From positions 129,139-193,138 of the forward strand of contig NZ_JBDLLG010000005.1 in assembly GCF_039822625.1 (NCBI RefSeq): a DNA stretch of 64,000 bases, read 5' to 3'. Under the pieces are notes generated by a model. That model was not told the DNA's origin, made no database searches, and saw nothing but the letters and a program-made list of their open reading frames with translations. Below, one piece after another: positions 42,291 through 50,220 of this stretch. Source of the stretch: Marinimicrobium locisalis (lineage in GTDB: Bacteria > Pseudomonadota > Gammaproteobacteria > Pseudomonadales > Cellvibrionaceae). Numbering within the stretch: the stretch's first letter is position 1; every line of letters begins with the position of its first letter. A program made the translations under genes and the position numbers.

Positions 42291-43624
42291 TGGCACAAGC
42301 CTCCGGGAAAGTCGCTGGTGTACTGGACCACCTTTTCTGTTCGGGCCATTGTCTGCTGAATCTTGATGGGCCAGTTCGACCCGAAAACATCGGTCAACGT
42401 GTTCATAAGTTGATGCTGGTCGCAGTGTTCCGATAACTGTAACGTCACACTTGCGTCCCGATTCTGATGGAGTTGGAACTGTGACAGGGCAAACGGCTGA
42501 AGCCGGTGGGTCATGTCCACATTGTTAATCCAACCACTCTGAGTATAAAAACGGACGGGTGGACGTCCACTCAATGCGTTCAGGTAGAAGTGACCTTCCG
42601 GACTACGCCATAGAGAAGCGTAATCCCCGGTTCGGTAGCGCAACAAAGGCAAGTAGTCGTTAAAGCCGCCGGTAAGGCAGACCTCCCCTCGAACACCCAA
42701 TGGCTGAGGTTCGCCCGAACAATTAACGATTTCCACGTGCAGATGCGGCTGAAGTAATCGCATACCGGGGTAGCGGCCATCGGCCGCGGCGATGGGGCCC
42801 GCTTCGTTCATTGAATAGCAGTCCACCACCGGGCATTCAAATGTACTCTCCAGCCGCTGGCGAAGCCCCTCTAGAAGCGTCATCGACGTGGACAAAAGCG
42901 CTTTGGGTTTATGTTTCAACTCTATGGCGAGCAACTCAATGAAGCTGCACGGGTCCCCCGAGATCAGGATTGGCTTAAGGGTGTCCAGGTAGCGCTGGCG
43001 AGCCTTGGGCTCTGGCCAGTCATCGGGGTGGAGGTTAAGCTTGACCAAGCCTTTGTACCCCCAGTAGGGAATGACCGATACGTACGTAAAGCAACGCTTC
43101 TGAAAGCCCGCCAAAACCACGCCGGTGGCCCCATCCTGCCCACGTAAATCCACCCCGTGCCAGTTGAGCGCCTTTTCATGAAAACAATGATACCGGGCGG
43201 CCACACGGGGGTGGGACGGAATAATCAGTGGATGACCCGTCGTCCCACTGGTTTCATAGGCAATTAGCTCATCCAATGGCAGGTTGTCGGGCACGAAAGC
43301 GCCAATATCGGCGCTCAGATCTGCCCGAGAGACACAAGGGAGCGCTTCAAACGAATGCCTGGCGTACTCGGTTGTGTATGAACGATAACGCGGCACCTGA
43401 CTCAGACACTGGTGCACGAACGTCGCCAGCCAATCGGGTGACGCCTGGGGGTCCGCTTGCAGGGCGGGCTTGCTTTTCATCAAACGATCCAGCTCGGCCG
43501 GCTGCAAGCGGGCGCCACTTTGCCCGGTAAATTGCGGGGCGTCCGGCGCATCCCGCAAGTGCTGTAGGCGGGCCTTGGCGTACTCGGGCAACTGGGGCCA
43601 GTTGTCTTCATAGTTCTTCGTCAT
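42287..43624 (-). CDS. PaaK/CapK-like adenylate-forming enzyme
   Basis: 445 residues from the ATG at 43624; a GTG at 43633 overlapping the previous stop as GTGA is an alternative. It resembles phenylacetate-CoA ligase/coenzyme F390 synthetase-type adenylating enzymes. Key motifs: phosphate loop YETSGTTGHPL (about 125-136), YSMNEAGPIAA in the place of the YGxTE motif, RGEVCLTGGFNDYLPLLRYR with YRTGD, and a short C-terminal domain (about 360-445). The variant YSMNE keeps the Glu that binds magnesium. The substrate is unknown; it could form an acyl-adenylate, a CoA thioester or an AMP-modified product. No acyl carrier protein or aromatic pathway is nearby. Its place between a vWA-protein gene pair and pnuC is unexplained. 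Confidence 0.8.
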   Translation of the reverse strand: MTKNYEDNWPQLPEYAKARLQHLRDAPDAPQFTGQSGARLQPAELDRLMKSKPALQADPQASPDWLATFVHQCLSQVPRYRSYTTEYARHSFEALPCVSRADLSADIGAFVPDNLPLDELIAYETSGTTGHPLIIPSHPRVAARYHCFHEKALNWHGVDLRGQDGATGVVLAGFQKRCFTYVSVIPYWGYKGLVKLNLHPDDWPEPKARQRYLDTLKPILISGDPCSFIELLAIELKHKPKALLSTSMTLLEGLRQRLESTFECPVVDCYSMNEAGPIAAADGRYPGMRLLQPHLHVEIVNCSGEPQPLGVRGEVCLTGGFNDYLPLLRYRTGDYASLWRSPEGHFYLNALSGRPPVRFYTQSGWINNVDMTHRLQPFALSQFQLHQNRDASVTLQLSEHCDQHQLMNTLTDVFGSNWPIKIQQTMARTEKVVQYTSDFPGGLCQ

Positions 43625-43629
43625 CGGTT

Positions 43630-44184
43630 TCACTCGCGGCTGTATTTGTCAGCCGCTTCCCGGGCCTTTTGTTCCGCCAGTGCTTGGCGAACGGCCGCGG
43701 CACGCTGCTCAGCGGCGCGGGCGGCATCGAGTACCCGGCGCCGCTCCGAGGAGCTCACCATAAGCAGCCGGTCCTCCGCCTGCACAAGGGTTTCCCCCTC
43801 GGGAAATAAGTTTAAAGCACTGAGCAGAAGCCGCAGCACCTCCTCTCGCCAATCCTCGCTGGCAATGCCTCGCTCACTGAACGGGTTCGCCAGGGTATCG
43901 GTTCTGGCAAAGCCATCCAGTACGTGCACCACTTGTTCCGGCGTCAGAGGGTAACCGCGAAAGCTCTCATCCGCCAACAACCACACCAAGGTGGCGAGTA
44001 ACGGCTTGGGGGAGGACGCAGGCAAGGCTTGGGGAAGCTCGGGTAACCCTTCACCTTCCCGCGCGAAGGTCCAGAGCAAGTCGTGGGTCAGTGCGGCAAT
44101 ATTCACATCGGTCGCGCCCCCTGTTGGAAAGGCAAGCAGGCGACGGTGCAACCGGGATAGGGCCGGCCCCTCTCTCATACTCAT
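43630..44184 (-). CDS. Hypothetical protein of the AAA+/vWA operon
   Basis: 184 residues from the ATG at 44184, whose ATGA overlaps the stop of the vWA gene; the longer frame to 44268 lies inside that gene and is not needed. I do not recognise it. It is mainly helical, with an ordered middle (NIAALTHDLLWTFAREG, PLLATLVWLLADESFRG, WREEVLRLLLSALNLFPEGE) and a highly charged, coiled-coil-like C-terminus (about 145-184, VLDAARAAEQRAAAVRQALA). No signal peptide. Its position suggests it is a structural partner of the vWA/AAA+ pair. Confidence 0.75.
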   Translation of the reverse strand: MSMREGPALSRLHRRLLAFPTGGATDVNIAALTHDLLWTFAREGEGLPELPQALPASSPKPLLATLVWLLADESFRGYPLTPEQVVHVLDGFARTDTLANPFSERGIASEDWREEVLRLLLSALNLFPEGETLVQAEDRLLMVSSSERRRVLDAARAAEQRAAAVRQALAEQKAREAADKYSRE

Positions 44185-45929
44185 CGCCGGGGCCCATAGT
44201 GGTCTTGGGCGAAAGCCCGGGCGAACTCCAGCAGCGCCGGCAGGCCGGCCACTTGATGGAGCTGCCACCCCTGTTCAAGCCCCAGGCGCAGCGGGGCCAC
44301 CCATCGCTCCTGCCAGGGGGACACGACCCCGCCCAGGTCCAGATTCATATCAAGTACCCAGTGGCCGGCGCCGCCGCAGTGTTTGAGCGCGCGGGCACTG
44401 ATGTCCGCGCCCTCGTTACCCTGGTCATCCTGTTCAAACAGGGTGCTCACGCCCTCATCGGATAGAACAACGATGTGCGTCGGGCGTGCCATAGGCTTCG
44501 CATAGGTCTCCCTCAAGCGATGAATCGGAAAGCTGGTACCACCGCCGAAATAACCGGTGAGCACGCCAAGCAGTTGGCGTTCATCCCGGACGAAGCCTTC
44601 GGTGACCAAACACTGTCGCGCGCCGCTCCAGAGGCAGGCCTGAACCCGCGCGCCGGAACGCAAAGCGGCAAGACAAAGCACGGCGCCGGCCAGCGCCGGA
44701 TAGGAGAGTTGGCGCTGCGGGTTGGGCATGGACCCGGAACAGTCCACATAAAGGTCCAAGTCGTAGGGCTGGCGAGCGCCACTGGGCTCGGGGGTCTGAT
44801 TGTACACACGCTTAAGGGTCGTAAGTCCGGGGACAGGGGTGCGGCTCAGGCTAGCGGAGGCCACCCAATCTATGGCTTCGGCCGGTTCGCCGGGCTCCCA
44901 TACCGTGTAGCCCTCAAGCTCGGGCTCGGTCGAGATCTTCACCGACGCGCTGGGATAACGGATGGGGATGGTGCGCACCTTTTCCCGGTAGTAACGGATA
45001 GCCGCCTTGGCCTCGGAGAGCCGAAGGCCACTGGCGGCCAAGAGCTCCGTGTACTCCTGGGGCTCGACGGACTGAGAGCCCGACCGGGCGGCCGGCTCGA
45101 CGAACGAGCCCTCGGCGGGCGAGGAGGGTTCAGCCTGTCCACCCAGCGCCGGGTCTCGACTGGGATGGACGACCGGAATATGAGGCACCTCTACGAGGGG
45201 CGCGCCGGGGCAATCGCGTCCGGCCTCTTCCATATCAACCAAAGGCCCGAACTGGCGCCTCAGCGCCGCCTGATCATCCACCAGGTAGGGGAGCAACAAT
45301 GAGGCAAACCGACTGGCGCCCGTAAGCCAATCCTTGCCGTAGACTTTGAGTATCCCGGCCCCAAGCCAGGCATCGCCCTCCCCCGCATCGTCTTTGGTAT
45401 AGCCGCCGAGACTTCCCCCCGGCATCAGCCAAAGGCATTCGTAAATACGCATATACAGCCCCCAGGTTTGACTGGGCTGCCCAGAGGAGGGCGTGATGAG
45501 CCGACGATAAAGCTCTGCCATGGACAGATTACACCGACGCTGCAAGTGATGATTAATGAGCAGGTCCGTGTAGAGGTTTGCCACCAACGGCGCCTGCGCC
45601 TCAAGCGTGGGCAAGCTCTGCCGTATAACGCAAAGCAACTGCAGGTGCTGCGTCATATTGGCGGGCGCGTAAACATGGTGACCGATTTCATGGGCCAGAA
45701 TTTCCGTGGCCAAGTCATCAATGTTCCGCGTCCGGGTTTCCCGCAGGTTGATCAGCACGCGCTGGGTATGAAGTCGGATGGCCGCAAAGCTCTGGGTCAG
45801 CCCTTGCTCCCGCGCTTCCTCCATGGAGTAGCACCAAAGCGGCTCACTCAGTTGAAGGTGCTGACTCCAGACCCCGAGCGCCCGCTGCCAGGCTTCACGC
45901 CAATGGGCCATGCGAGCCTCGCCGTTCAT
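44181..45929 (-). CDS. HEXXH-motif and C-terminal von Willebrand A domain protein
   Basis: 582 residues. The N-terminal part (about 1-190) contains EILAHEIGHHVYAP, a zinc-metalloprotease HEXXH motif (H80, E81, H84), followed by an acidic helix ANLYTDLLINHH that could give a third ligand. A poorly conserved acidic/proline-rich middle (about 260-330) leads to a vWA domain (about 390-560) with intact MIDAS DCSGSM (D396, S398, S400), GGGTSFP and LSDEG. The layout recalls bacterial metallopeptidase-vWA proteins of the DUF2201 type, but I do not claim membership. Such proteins usually act with a MoxR-type AAA+ ATPase, which is encoded two genes upstream. There is no signal peptide, so it is cytoplasmic. 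Start overlaps the preceding stop as ATGA. Confidence 0.85.
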   Translation of the reverse strand: MNGEARMAHWREAWQRALGVWSQHLQLSEPLWCYSMEEAREQGLTQSFAAIRLHTQRVLINLRETRTRNIDDLATEILAHEIGHHVYAPANMTQHLQLLCVIRQSLPTLEAQAPLVANLYTDLLINHHLQRRCNLSMAELYRRLITPSSGQPSQTWGLYMRIYECLWLMPGGSLGGYTKDDAGEGDAWLGAGILKVYGKDWLTGASRFASLLLPYLVDDQAALRRQFGPLVDMEEAGRDCPGAPLVEVPHIPVVHPSRDPALGGQAEPSSPAEGSFVEPAARSGSQSVEPQEYTELLAASGLRLSEAKAAIRYYREKVRTIPIRYPSASVKISTEPELEGYTVWEPGEPAEAIDWVASASLSRTPVPGLTTLKRVYNQTPEPSGARQPYDLDLYVDCSGSMPNPQRQLSYPALAGAVLCLAALRSGARVQACLWSGARQCLVTEGFVRDERQLLGVLTGYFGGGTSFPIHRLRETYAKPMARPTHIVVLSDEGVSTLFEQDDQGNEGADISARALKHCGGAGHWVLDMNLDLGGVVSPWQERWVAPLRLGLEQGWQLHQVAGLPALLEFARAFAQDHYGPRR

Positions 45930-46843
45930 TGCTCAGCCCCCTGGCGAGGCAGCAACAGGACCTGATAGCTGTTCTTGAACGTGATCAAATCGAGGCTTTC
46001 CGTTCTCAGATGTTGGCAGGGGTCCGCCAAGTCCGCCGGGATGGCTTGGCGAAGCTCCCGCGCTACGCGAGCAGAAACGCCTTCCAACACAACGGTTTTC
46101 CCCAAGGGCAGCAGCCTGGTGCCGTAGGCGTCCGCGTACAGATACCACTGATCCCTTCCCGCCTGAATCACCGCAGTGCCATTGGCCAGCCCCAACGTCG
46201 GCTGGGATTCAAAATCACCATTGAGCAGCTTGTGCGCACCCAGCCGCTGCGGCGCCTCTTGCCAGCGCCCGTCCCAGGCATGCCACCAAGGCGAGGTGAT
46301 TCGCTCAGGCTGGTGCAAGCCGAATGTCTCGATATCAACGCTTGAGAGTATTGACAGAGCCGCTTCCCGATACTCCACCAAACCGTGACGCCAAGCGAGC
46401 ACCAGCAAAAACGACTCGCATTGCGATGGTTCCGGCCGTAGAGCTTGCCAGTCATCAAGGAAGTGGGCGCGACGTTCATCGCCGGGGAGTTTGAATAGCG
46501 TATTCAAAAGCGCCGAAATGCAGGCAACGGCTTCCGGGTGCAGCGATAACCACACCGGAAGCACTCGTTCAAACAACCGCCGATAAGGTTCGGCCGCGGC
46601 GCCCTGTAACCGGCCGTGCTGCTCAAGAATCAAACCGGTCTCAAAGCCCACCTCCAGCAACTGCTCTTGCTTCTCTGCGGGCCAATCAGCAAGCGACTCA
46701 CACAGTGAGTCCAGCCACTGCGCCAGAAACCCGGAAAACGCCGAAGCGGAGAACCGAGGGGAGTGAAACCGAGCCAGTCGAACCCGATGGTTCAACTCCT
46801 CGGCATTTTGCTCCAACGCTTGTTTCAGCCACACACATCGCAT
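45926..46843 (-). CDS. Hypothetical protein of the AAA+/vWA operon
   Basis: 305 residues, not recognised. The first 170 residues look like helical repeats (FSGFLAQWLDSLCESLADW, YRRLFERVLPVWLSLHPEA, CISALLNTLFKLPGDERR, REAALSILSSVDIETFGL). The last 110 look strand-rich (RITSPWWHAWDGRW, GTAVIQAGRDQWYLYADAYG, LLPLGKTVVLEGV, FKNSYQVLLLPRQ). No signal peptide, membrane segment or cofactor motif. The ATG at 46843 lies one base past the AAA+ gene's stop, and its own stop overlaps the vWA gene, so the three must be made together. It is a good candidate for an adaptor between ATPase and vWA protein. Confidence 0.78.
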   Translation of the reverse strand: MRCVWLKQALEQNAEELNHRVRLARFHSPRFSASAFSGFLAQWLDSLCESLADWPAEKQEQLLEVGFETGLILEQHGRLQGAAAEPYRRLFERVLPVWLSLHPEAVACISALLNTLFKLPGDERRAHFLDDWQALRPEPSQCESFLLVLAWRHGLVEYREAALSILSSVDIETFGLHQPERITSPWWHAWDGRWQEAPQRLGAHKLLNGDFESQPTLGLANGTAVIQAGRDQWYLYADAYGTRLLPLGKTVVLEGVSARVARELRQAIPADLADPCQHLRTESLDLITFKNSYQVLLLPRQGAEQ

Positions 46844-46844
46844 A

Positions 46845-48422
46845 TCAACGATTGGACACCAGCCAATTCAAGTAGTTGGTGTAGCGTTGATGCATATACT
46901 TGAGCGCGAGGACATCGTCATAAATACCCGCATTGAGCTTTGCGCCATGGCTCAGTCTGTCCAACTCGGTTTCGATTTTCTGAAGCCGGGCCCGACACTC
47001 CTTAAGCGACACATCACTTAAACCCAACTCCAGGCTGCGCTTTAATTCAGCCACCGGATCAGATGTTTCCCGTCCCTGACGCTCAAACTCCCGGCAACTG
47101 AGATCAAACAGGTGGCGTAACCAACCGATTCGATCGCTTCGGTAGGTGGCATTCTCGGTCTGTTGAAAAAACGGAGCATCATGGTCCGGAATAAGGCGGA
47201 TATGGAGCACAAAAGGCAAAACCTGGCGCAAGTCACTCAGGTGCACAGCCTGGTTCCCCCGGAAAAAGGCGATGGCCTTCGCGTAAACCAACAGCGACAT
47301 AAGGCTTCGGACAGACAAGCCATTCCGAGTTTGGCAGTTAATCTCCGCCAACCGGTCGCGTCCATCCTCCAGCAAAGAAACCTCGTGGCGGGGTATTCCG
47401 GCCAGCCGGGACGTATCCTTACTTTTGTACTCAAACTGGTGAGCAGAGTACTCGCTAAACTCGAACTGACTCGCAAAGAACTCCAACCGTCGGCGTACCG
47501 ACTCGGGAACCACGACGCTCTTAATCTGCGCTTCCAGCTCGTCCTGCTCCTGCTCACTAAAAACCAGGCTTTGCGGTAGCAGCTCCGCCGGGTCCAGGCC
47601 TTCCTCAACGCGCAGCAACAGATCTTCCAGAAACCTAGGGTTAAAGGCGAGCGCTTGAACCGCCACATCAATCCTATCCTTCAAGGCATCGATCACCTGA
47701 TAGGTTCCACCGCCTTCATCGTCATTGGCGGTCAGAAACCAAGCGGAGGGCGGACATTCATAAATCTGATTAAACATCTCGGCGTAGTTATCGCCCAACA
47801 CCGTCAGCAGGCTACTTTGCGTGCGTGTAGGTATACGGTTGTACTCGTCCACAATCTTAACTCGCATGGCGAGCCAGTCCCGCCAGGCAATTCGGATGTC
47901 CGACTCTTGTTCTGCGTTCATCAAGTCAGCCGGCAACGGGTTGCCAAGCAAGTCCGCTGTGGTCATTTGCGGGTGACCGTGCAGCATATTACGCTTCACG
48001 GTCTTGGGCGAATAGCCGGAAAGCACGCCCATCAGCAACGCGGACGCCGTTTTCCCCCGTCCGGGCCCGCCGATAAACAGGCACTTGCGACGCGCCGCGA
48101 AGGTTAACAGCGGCAATAGAATAAAACTTGAGTAGCTTTGATCGGAAGGCAAGCTCAACGGTGACTGACTATCGCCGAAGTGCAGAACCCGAGGGGGCGA
48201 ATCATTATACTCAATATCGTAATAAGGGCTTATAATAGCGTGATTGACGATCCAGAAGTACGCTTTGCGAAGTTTTTCATCCAACCCCTCCGAGCGCACT
48301 TCCTGCGACTGACCGAAAGGGCCTCTTGTCAGATCCCGAACGTCAAACGCTTTTGAGCGCTCATCATGGTGAGGGCGCGTGGGAGACTCGGAGACATGAT
48401 CAAACAATTTAAAGCGCTTCAT
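46845..48422 (-). CDS. MoxR-type AAA+ ATPase
   Basis: 525 residues. Residues about 45-115 are an N-terminal extension; the AAA+ core follows with Walker A GGPGRGKT (118-125), the MoxR-family HGHPQMTTADLLGNP segment (149-162), Walker B VDEYNR (191-196), sensor 1 WFLTAND and an arginine-rich sensor 2 region (NGLSVRSLMSLLVYAKA). The C-terminus (about 430-525) is helical with a coiled-coil flavour (CREFERQGRETSDPV, LKECRARLQKIETELDRL). MoxR ATPases remodel or insert cofactors into partner proteins, generally with vWA-domain proteins. As the first gene, it heads the seven-gene operon. I see no strong ribosome site. The 197 bases upstream (48423-48619) show no clear promoter. Confidence 0.88.
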   Translation of the reverse strand: MKRFKLFDHVSESPTRPHHDERSKAFDVRDLTRGPFGQSQEVRSEGLDEKLRKAYFWIVNHAIISPYYDIEYNDSPPRVLHFGDSQSPLSLPSDQSYSSFILLPLLTFAARRKCLFIGGPGRGKTASALLMGVLSGYSPKTVKRNMLHGHPQMTTADLLGNPLPADLMNAEQESDIRIAWRDWLAMRVKIVDEYNRIPTRTQSSLLTVLGDNYAEMFNQIYECPPSAWFLTANDDEGGGTYQVIDALKDRIDVAVQALAFNPRFLEDLLLRVEEGLDPAELLPQSLVFSEQEQDELEAQIKSVVVPESVRRRLEFFASQFEFSEYSAHQFEYKSKDTSRLAGIPRHEVSLLEDGRDRLAEINCQTRNGLSVRSLMSLLVYAKAIAFFRGNQAVHLSDLRQVLPFVLHIRLIPDHDAPFFQQTENATYRSDRIGWLRHLFDLSCREFERQGRETSDPVAELKRSLELGLSDVSLKECRARLQKIETELDRLSHGAKLNAGIYDDVLALKYMHQRYTNYLNWLVSNR

Positions 48423-48619
48423 ATAAAAACTCGTTAGCCTTGGATTAAGGCACAGTGCGGAACCATCAACTCTACCCTGACAATAACCACGATCAAGATA
48501 AGCATGACACTCCTAACCTCACCCAGCTCACCGACCGATCAACAGAATTGCATAAAGCTATACGCGCCAACATAGACGACTCACTAACAGGGAATCCCGT
48601 GTTTTCATCATACTCATCC

Positions 48620-49141
48620 TTAAACGCCTGTATAATATGAGTGTGGGTTACTATCTCTTCCAACTTCCAACTTCCATCCGCCACTCTCCCTCTTAAAGAC
48701 AAATCCATGCAAATAAACTTCGTTGCCAAAAACCTCCTTTTCTTCCTCCCGATTTAAAATAATCTCCCGATAAGTAGTTTGAACTAGATTATCATCAATA
48801 TTCAAATACGTTTCCTCCTTGAAAAACTGTTTTATAAAACTCAGGAAATCGGACCTATCTAAAGCCAACGCTTCCTCACCATCCAGCTCAGCTCTAACCT
48901 CCAACGGAAACCCGGTTAGCGCCGTCACACATAGCCAATCCCTTACGTTGACTGCTTCGGAGAACACATCCAAAAATCTATCGTACTCTTGAATATCCTG
49001 CACCGAATCCCCGCAACCCTCTTCCTCTTTACCCAAAGTTCCAGAAGCGCCCACTTTTTGAGGGGTGCTACCAGCACAGCTAACAGTGGCCAAACAGGAA
49101 GAGAACAATAGCACCACCATCATTCTATAAAGCTTTATCAT
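48620..49141 (-). CDS. Lipoprotein of the toxin locus, probably frameshifted by a 7-bp duplication
   Basis: 173 residues from the ATG at 49141 (GGAA five bases upstream); the longer frame would hide the signal. The lipobox is TVSC (about residue 22). The body is acidic, with SFIKQFFKEETYLNIDD and REIILNREEEKEVF, and I do not recognise the family. It ends GGWKLEVGRDSNPHSYYTGV. The end of the frame coincides with a tandem 7-base repeat (48657-48676); removing one unit joins the body to another open frame, giving GGWKLEEIVTHTHIIQAF and extending to 48493. So the intact gene was probably about 40 residues longer. Low GC (16 of 60 bases at 48781-48840) sets it apart from its neighbours. Confidence 0.6.
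   Translation of the reverse strand: MIKLYRMMVVLLFSSCLATVSCAGSTPQKVGASGTLGKEEEGCGDSVQDIQEYDRFLDVFSEAVNVRDWLCVTALTGFPLEVRAELDGEEALALDRSDFLSFIKQFFKEETYLNIDDNLVQTTYREIILNREEEKEVFGNEVYLHGFVFKRESGGWKLEVGRDSNPHSYYTGV
48657..48676. repeat. 7-bp tandem repeat (2.9 copies) at the lipoprotein frameshift
   Basis: On the minus strand the unit is TTGGAAG, read as GGAAGTT-GGAAGTT-GGAAG. Since 7 is not a multiple of 3, gain or loss of one unit by slippage switches the C-terminal reading frame, which fits either a recent frameshift or phase variation. Confidence 0.75.
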
Positions 49142-49315
49142 GTTATTTCCAATCCTCGTTAGTATAACTGTAGCCACAGCCCTGAGAGCGACCGTCAGGC
49201 TGCGCATGCTTATCCTTTTTTCTTTAGCTCCTTCTTTCCCTTTTTGAAAACCTCGCCTCATCTGAACCTGTTACTTTCCTTTCGACCCGCAACAATGGTC
49301 TCCAGCACCGTCCGT

Positions 49316-49744
49316 TCATGACCAAAAAGACACCAGCGACTTACACAGGCCTGGATCTTTCGACACTTCTATCACGTACGCCATAAAGTCTTCTTCAGCG
49401 TCCATTTCAGGTTCGACGGGCTGAAAGTTCGGTATAGATGACCACCAGGCCGGATAATCAACCGAGAATTCAGCTAGGTCGTCGCTCACCTTAAACAAGG
49501 TAGTTCTTGACTTGAAGTCGTGATGGTAGCTGAGGGCAACACGATCAGACAAAAGATCCCACACCTGGTGATCAATTTGCAGAACCAAGCCGCCGGATTT
49601 CTCATATAACGCCACGGTGTGTCCTTGAATGAACGAGAGAACGCCTTTTTTCGGGGAGCGAAATCTAGCCATCCTTTTTACAGACAAGTTTCTCTCATCA
49701 AATTCTACGAGAACGCCCCTTTGTTCCGGCATCGTCAAGTTCAT
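49316..49744 (-). CDS. Probable immunity protein (second copy)
   Basis: 142 residues, unrecognised by name but clearly related in pattern to the gene before it: both have a SPKKG(V/F) segment near residue 30, a GKSG/KSGG turn, a central YYF-like strand and an acidic DAEEDF/DEESEDFF followed by a final helix ending in a Trp. The proteins are small, acidic, have no signal peptide and lie directly after the toxin gene, the standard setting of immunity proteins. The ATG at 49744 has GAGGG upstream at a long spacing; M5 at 49732 is possible. Duplicate immunity genes often protect against related toxin tips. Confidence 0.6.
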   Translation of the reverse strand: MNLTMPEQRGVLVEFDERNLSVKRMARFRSPKKGVLSFIQGHTVALYEKSGGLVLQIDHQVWDLLSDRVALSYHHDFKSRTTLFKVSDDLAEFSVDYPAWWSSIPNFQPVEPEMDAEEDFMAYVIEVSKDPGLCKSLVSFWS

Positions 49745-49786
49745 ATCTGCCGCACCCTCTTAGTTAGGCCCGGATCTAACTCTCGA

Positions 49787-50206
49787 TTATTCATCCGTCC
49801 ACATTTCTATAAATTCTTCATCATTTTTCTTGTTGGACAGCCAGACGAAGAAGTCTTCGGACTCTTCATCAGACCACGGATCAAGATCATCTACCTGAGG
49901 CGGCGAATATAGCTCTTCTATTACGAGCCTTCCTCTCTCCCATAGGCGAAACACATTTTCATCTTTAAGTTTCTCAACTTCTGCGCTCCACTCTGGGTTG
50001 CTAAAGTAATATTTTCTTTGACCAACTGTGAGGTAGGGCCCAGATTTTCCTGAAAGTACGTACATGTAACCCCTGGACCACTCTTCAAAGAACCCTTTCT
50101 TCTTGGGGGAAACTGTAGCTTCGGATCTAGACATTTCTTGAGTCCGCCCACTATTCAGATCGATATCCAGCAAACGGCTTTTGTCGGCCTTATTTTTAAC
50201 AAGCAT
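49787..50206 (-). CDS. Probable immunity protein (adjacent to toxin)
   Basis: 139 residues, acidic, with VSPKKKGFFEEW near residue 32, GKSGPYLTVGQRKYYF and DDLDPWSDEESEDFFVWL. AGAGG lies five bases before the ATG, and the gene begins 14 bases after the toxin stop codon, the typical position of a cognate immunity gene. It shares layout with the next gene (49316-49744). No catalytic motif is seen. GC content in this stretch is lower than in the flanks (toxin tip 29/60 at 50281-50340). A DUF1851/SMI1-type fold is conceivable but not established. Confidence 0.65.
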   Translation of the reverse strand: MLVKNKADKSRLLDIDLNSGRTQEMSRSEATVSPKKKGFFEEWSRGYMYVLSGKSGPYLTVGQRKYYFSNPEWSAEVEKLKDENVFRLWERGRLVIEELYSPPQVDDLDPWSDEESEDFFVWLSNKKNDEEFIEMWTDE

Positions 50207-50220
50207 ATTAACCTCTCACC

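Noticed and set aside
43630..44268. Longer N-terminus for the small operon protein
   Set aside because: The extra 28 codons lie within the vWA gene, and the ATGA overlap at 44184 is the natural coupled start.
40666..48422. Calling the seven-gene operon an anti-phage system
   Set aside because: NAD+ salvage occurs in some phage-conflict contexts, but nothing here (no nuclease, sensor or neighbouring defence genes) shows that. Kept only as one hypothesis.
48493..48729. Separate small gene beside the lipoprotein
   Set aside because: Better explained as the displaced C-terminal frame of the lipoprotein across the 7-bp repeat.
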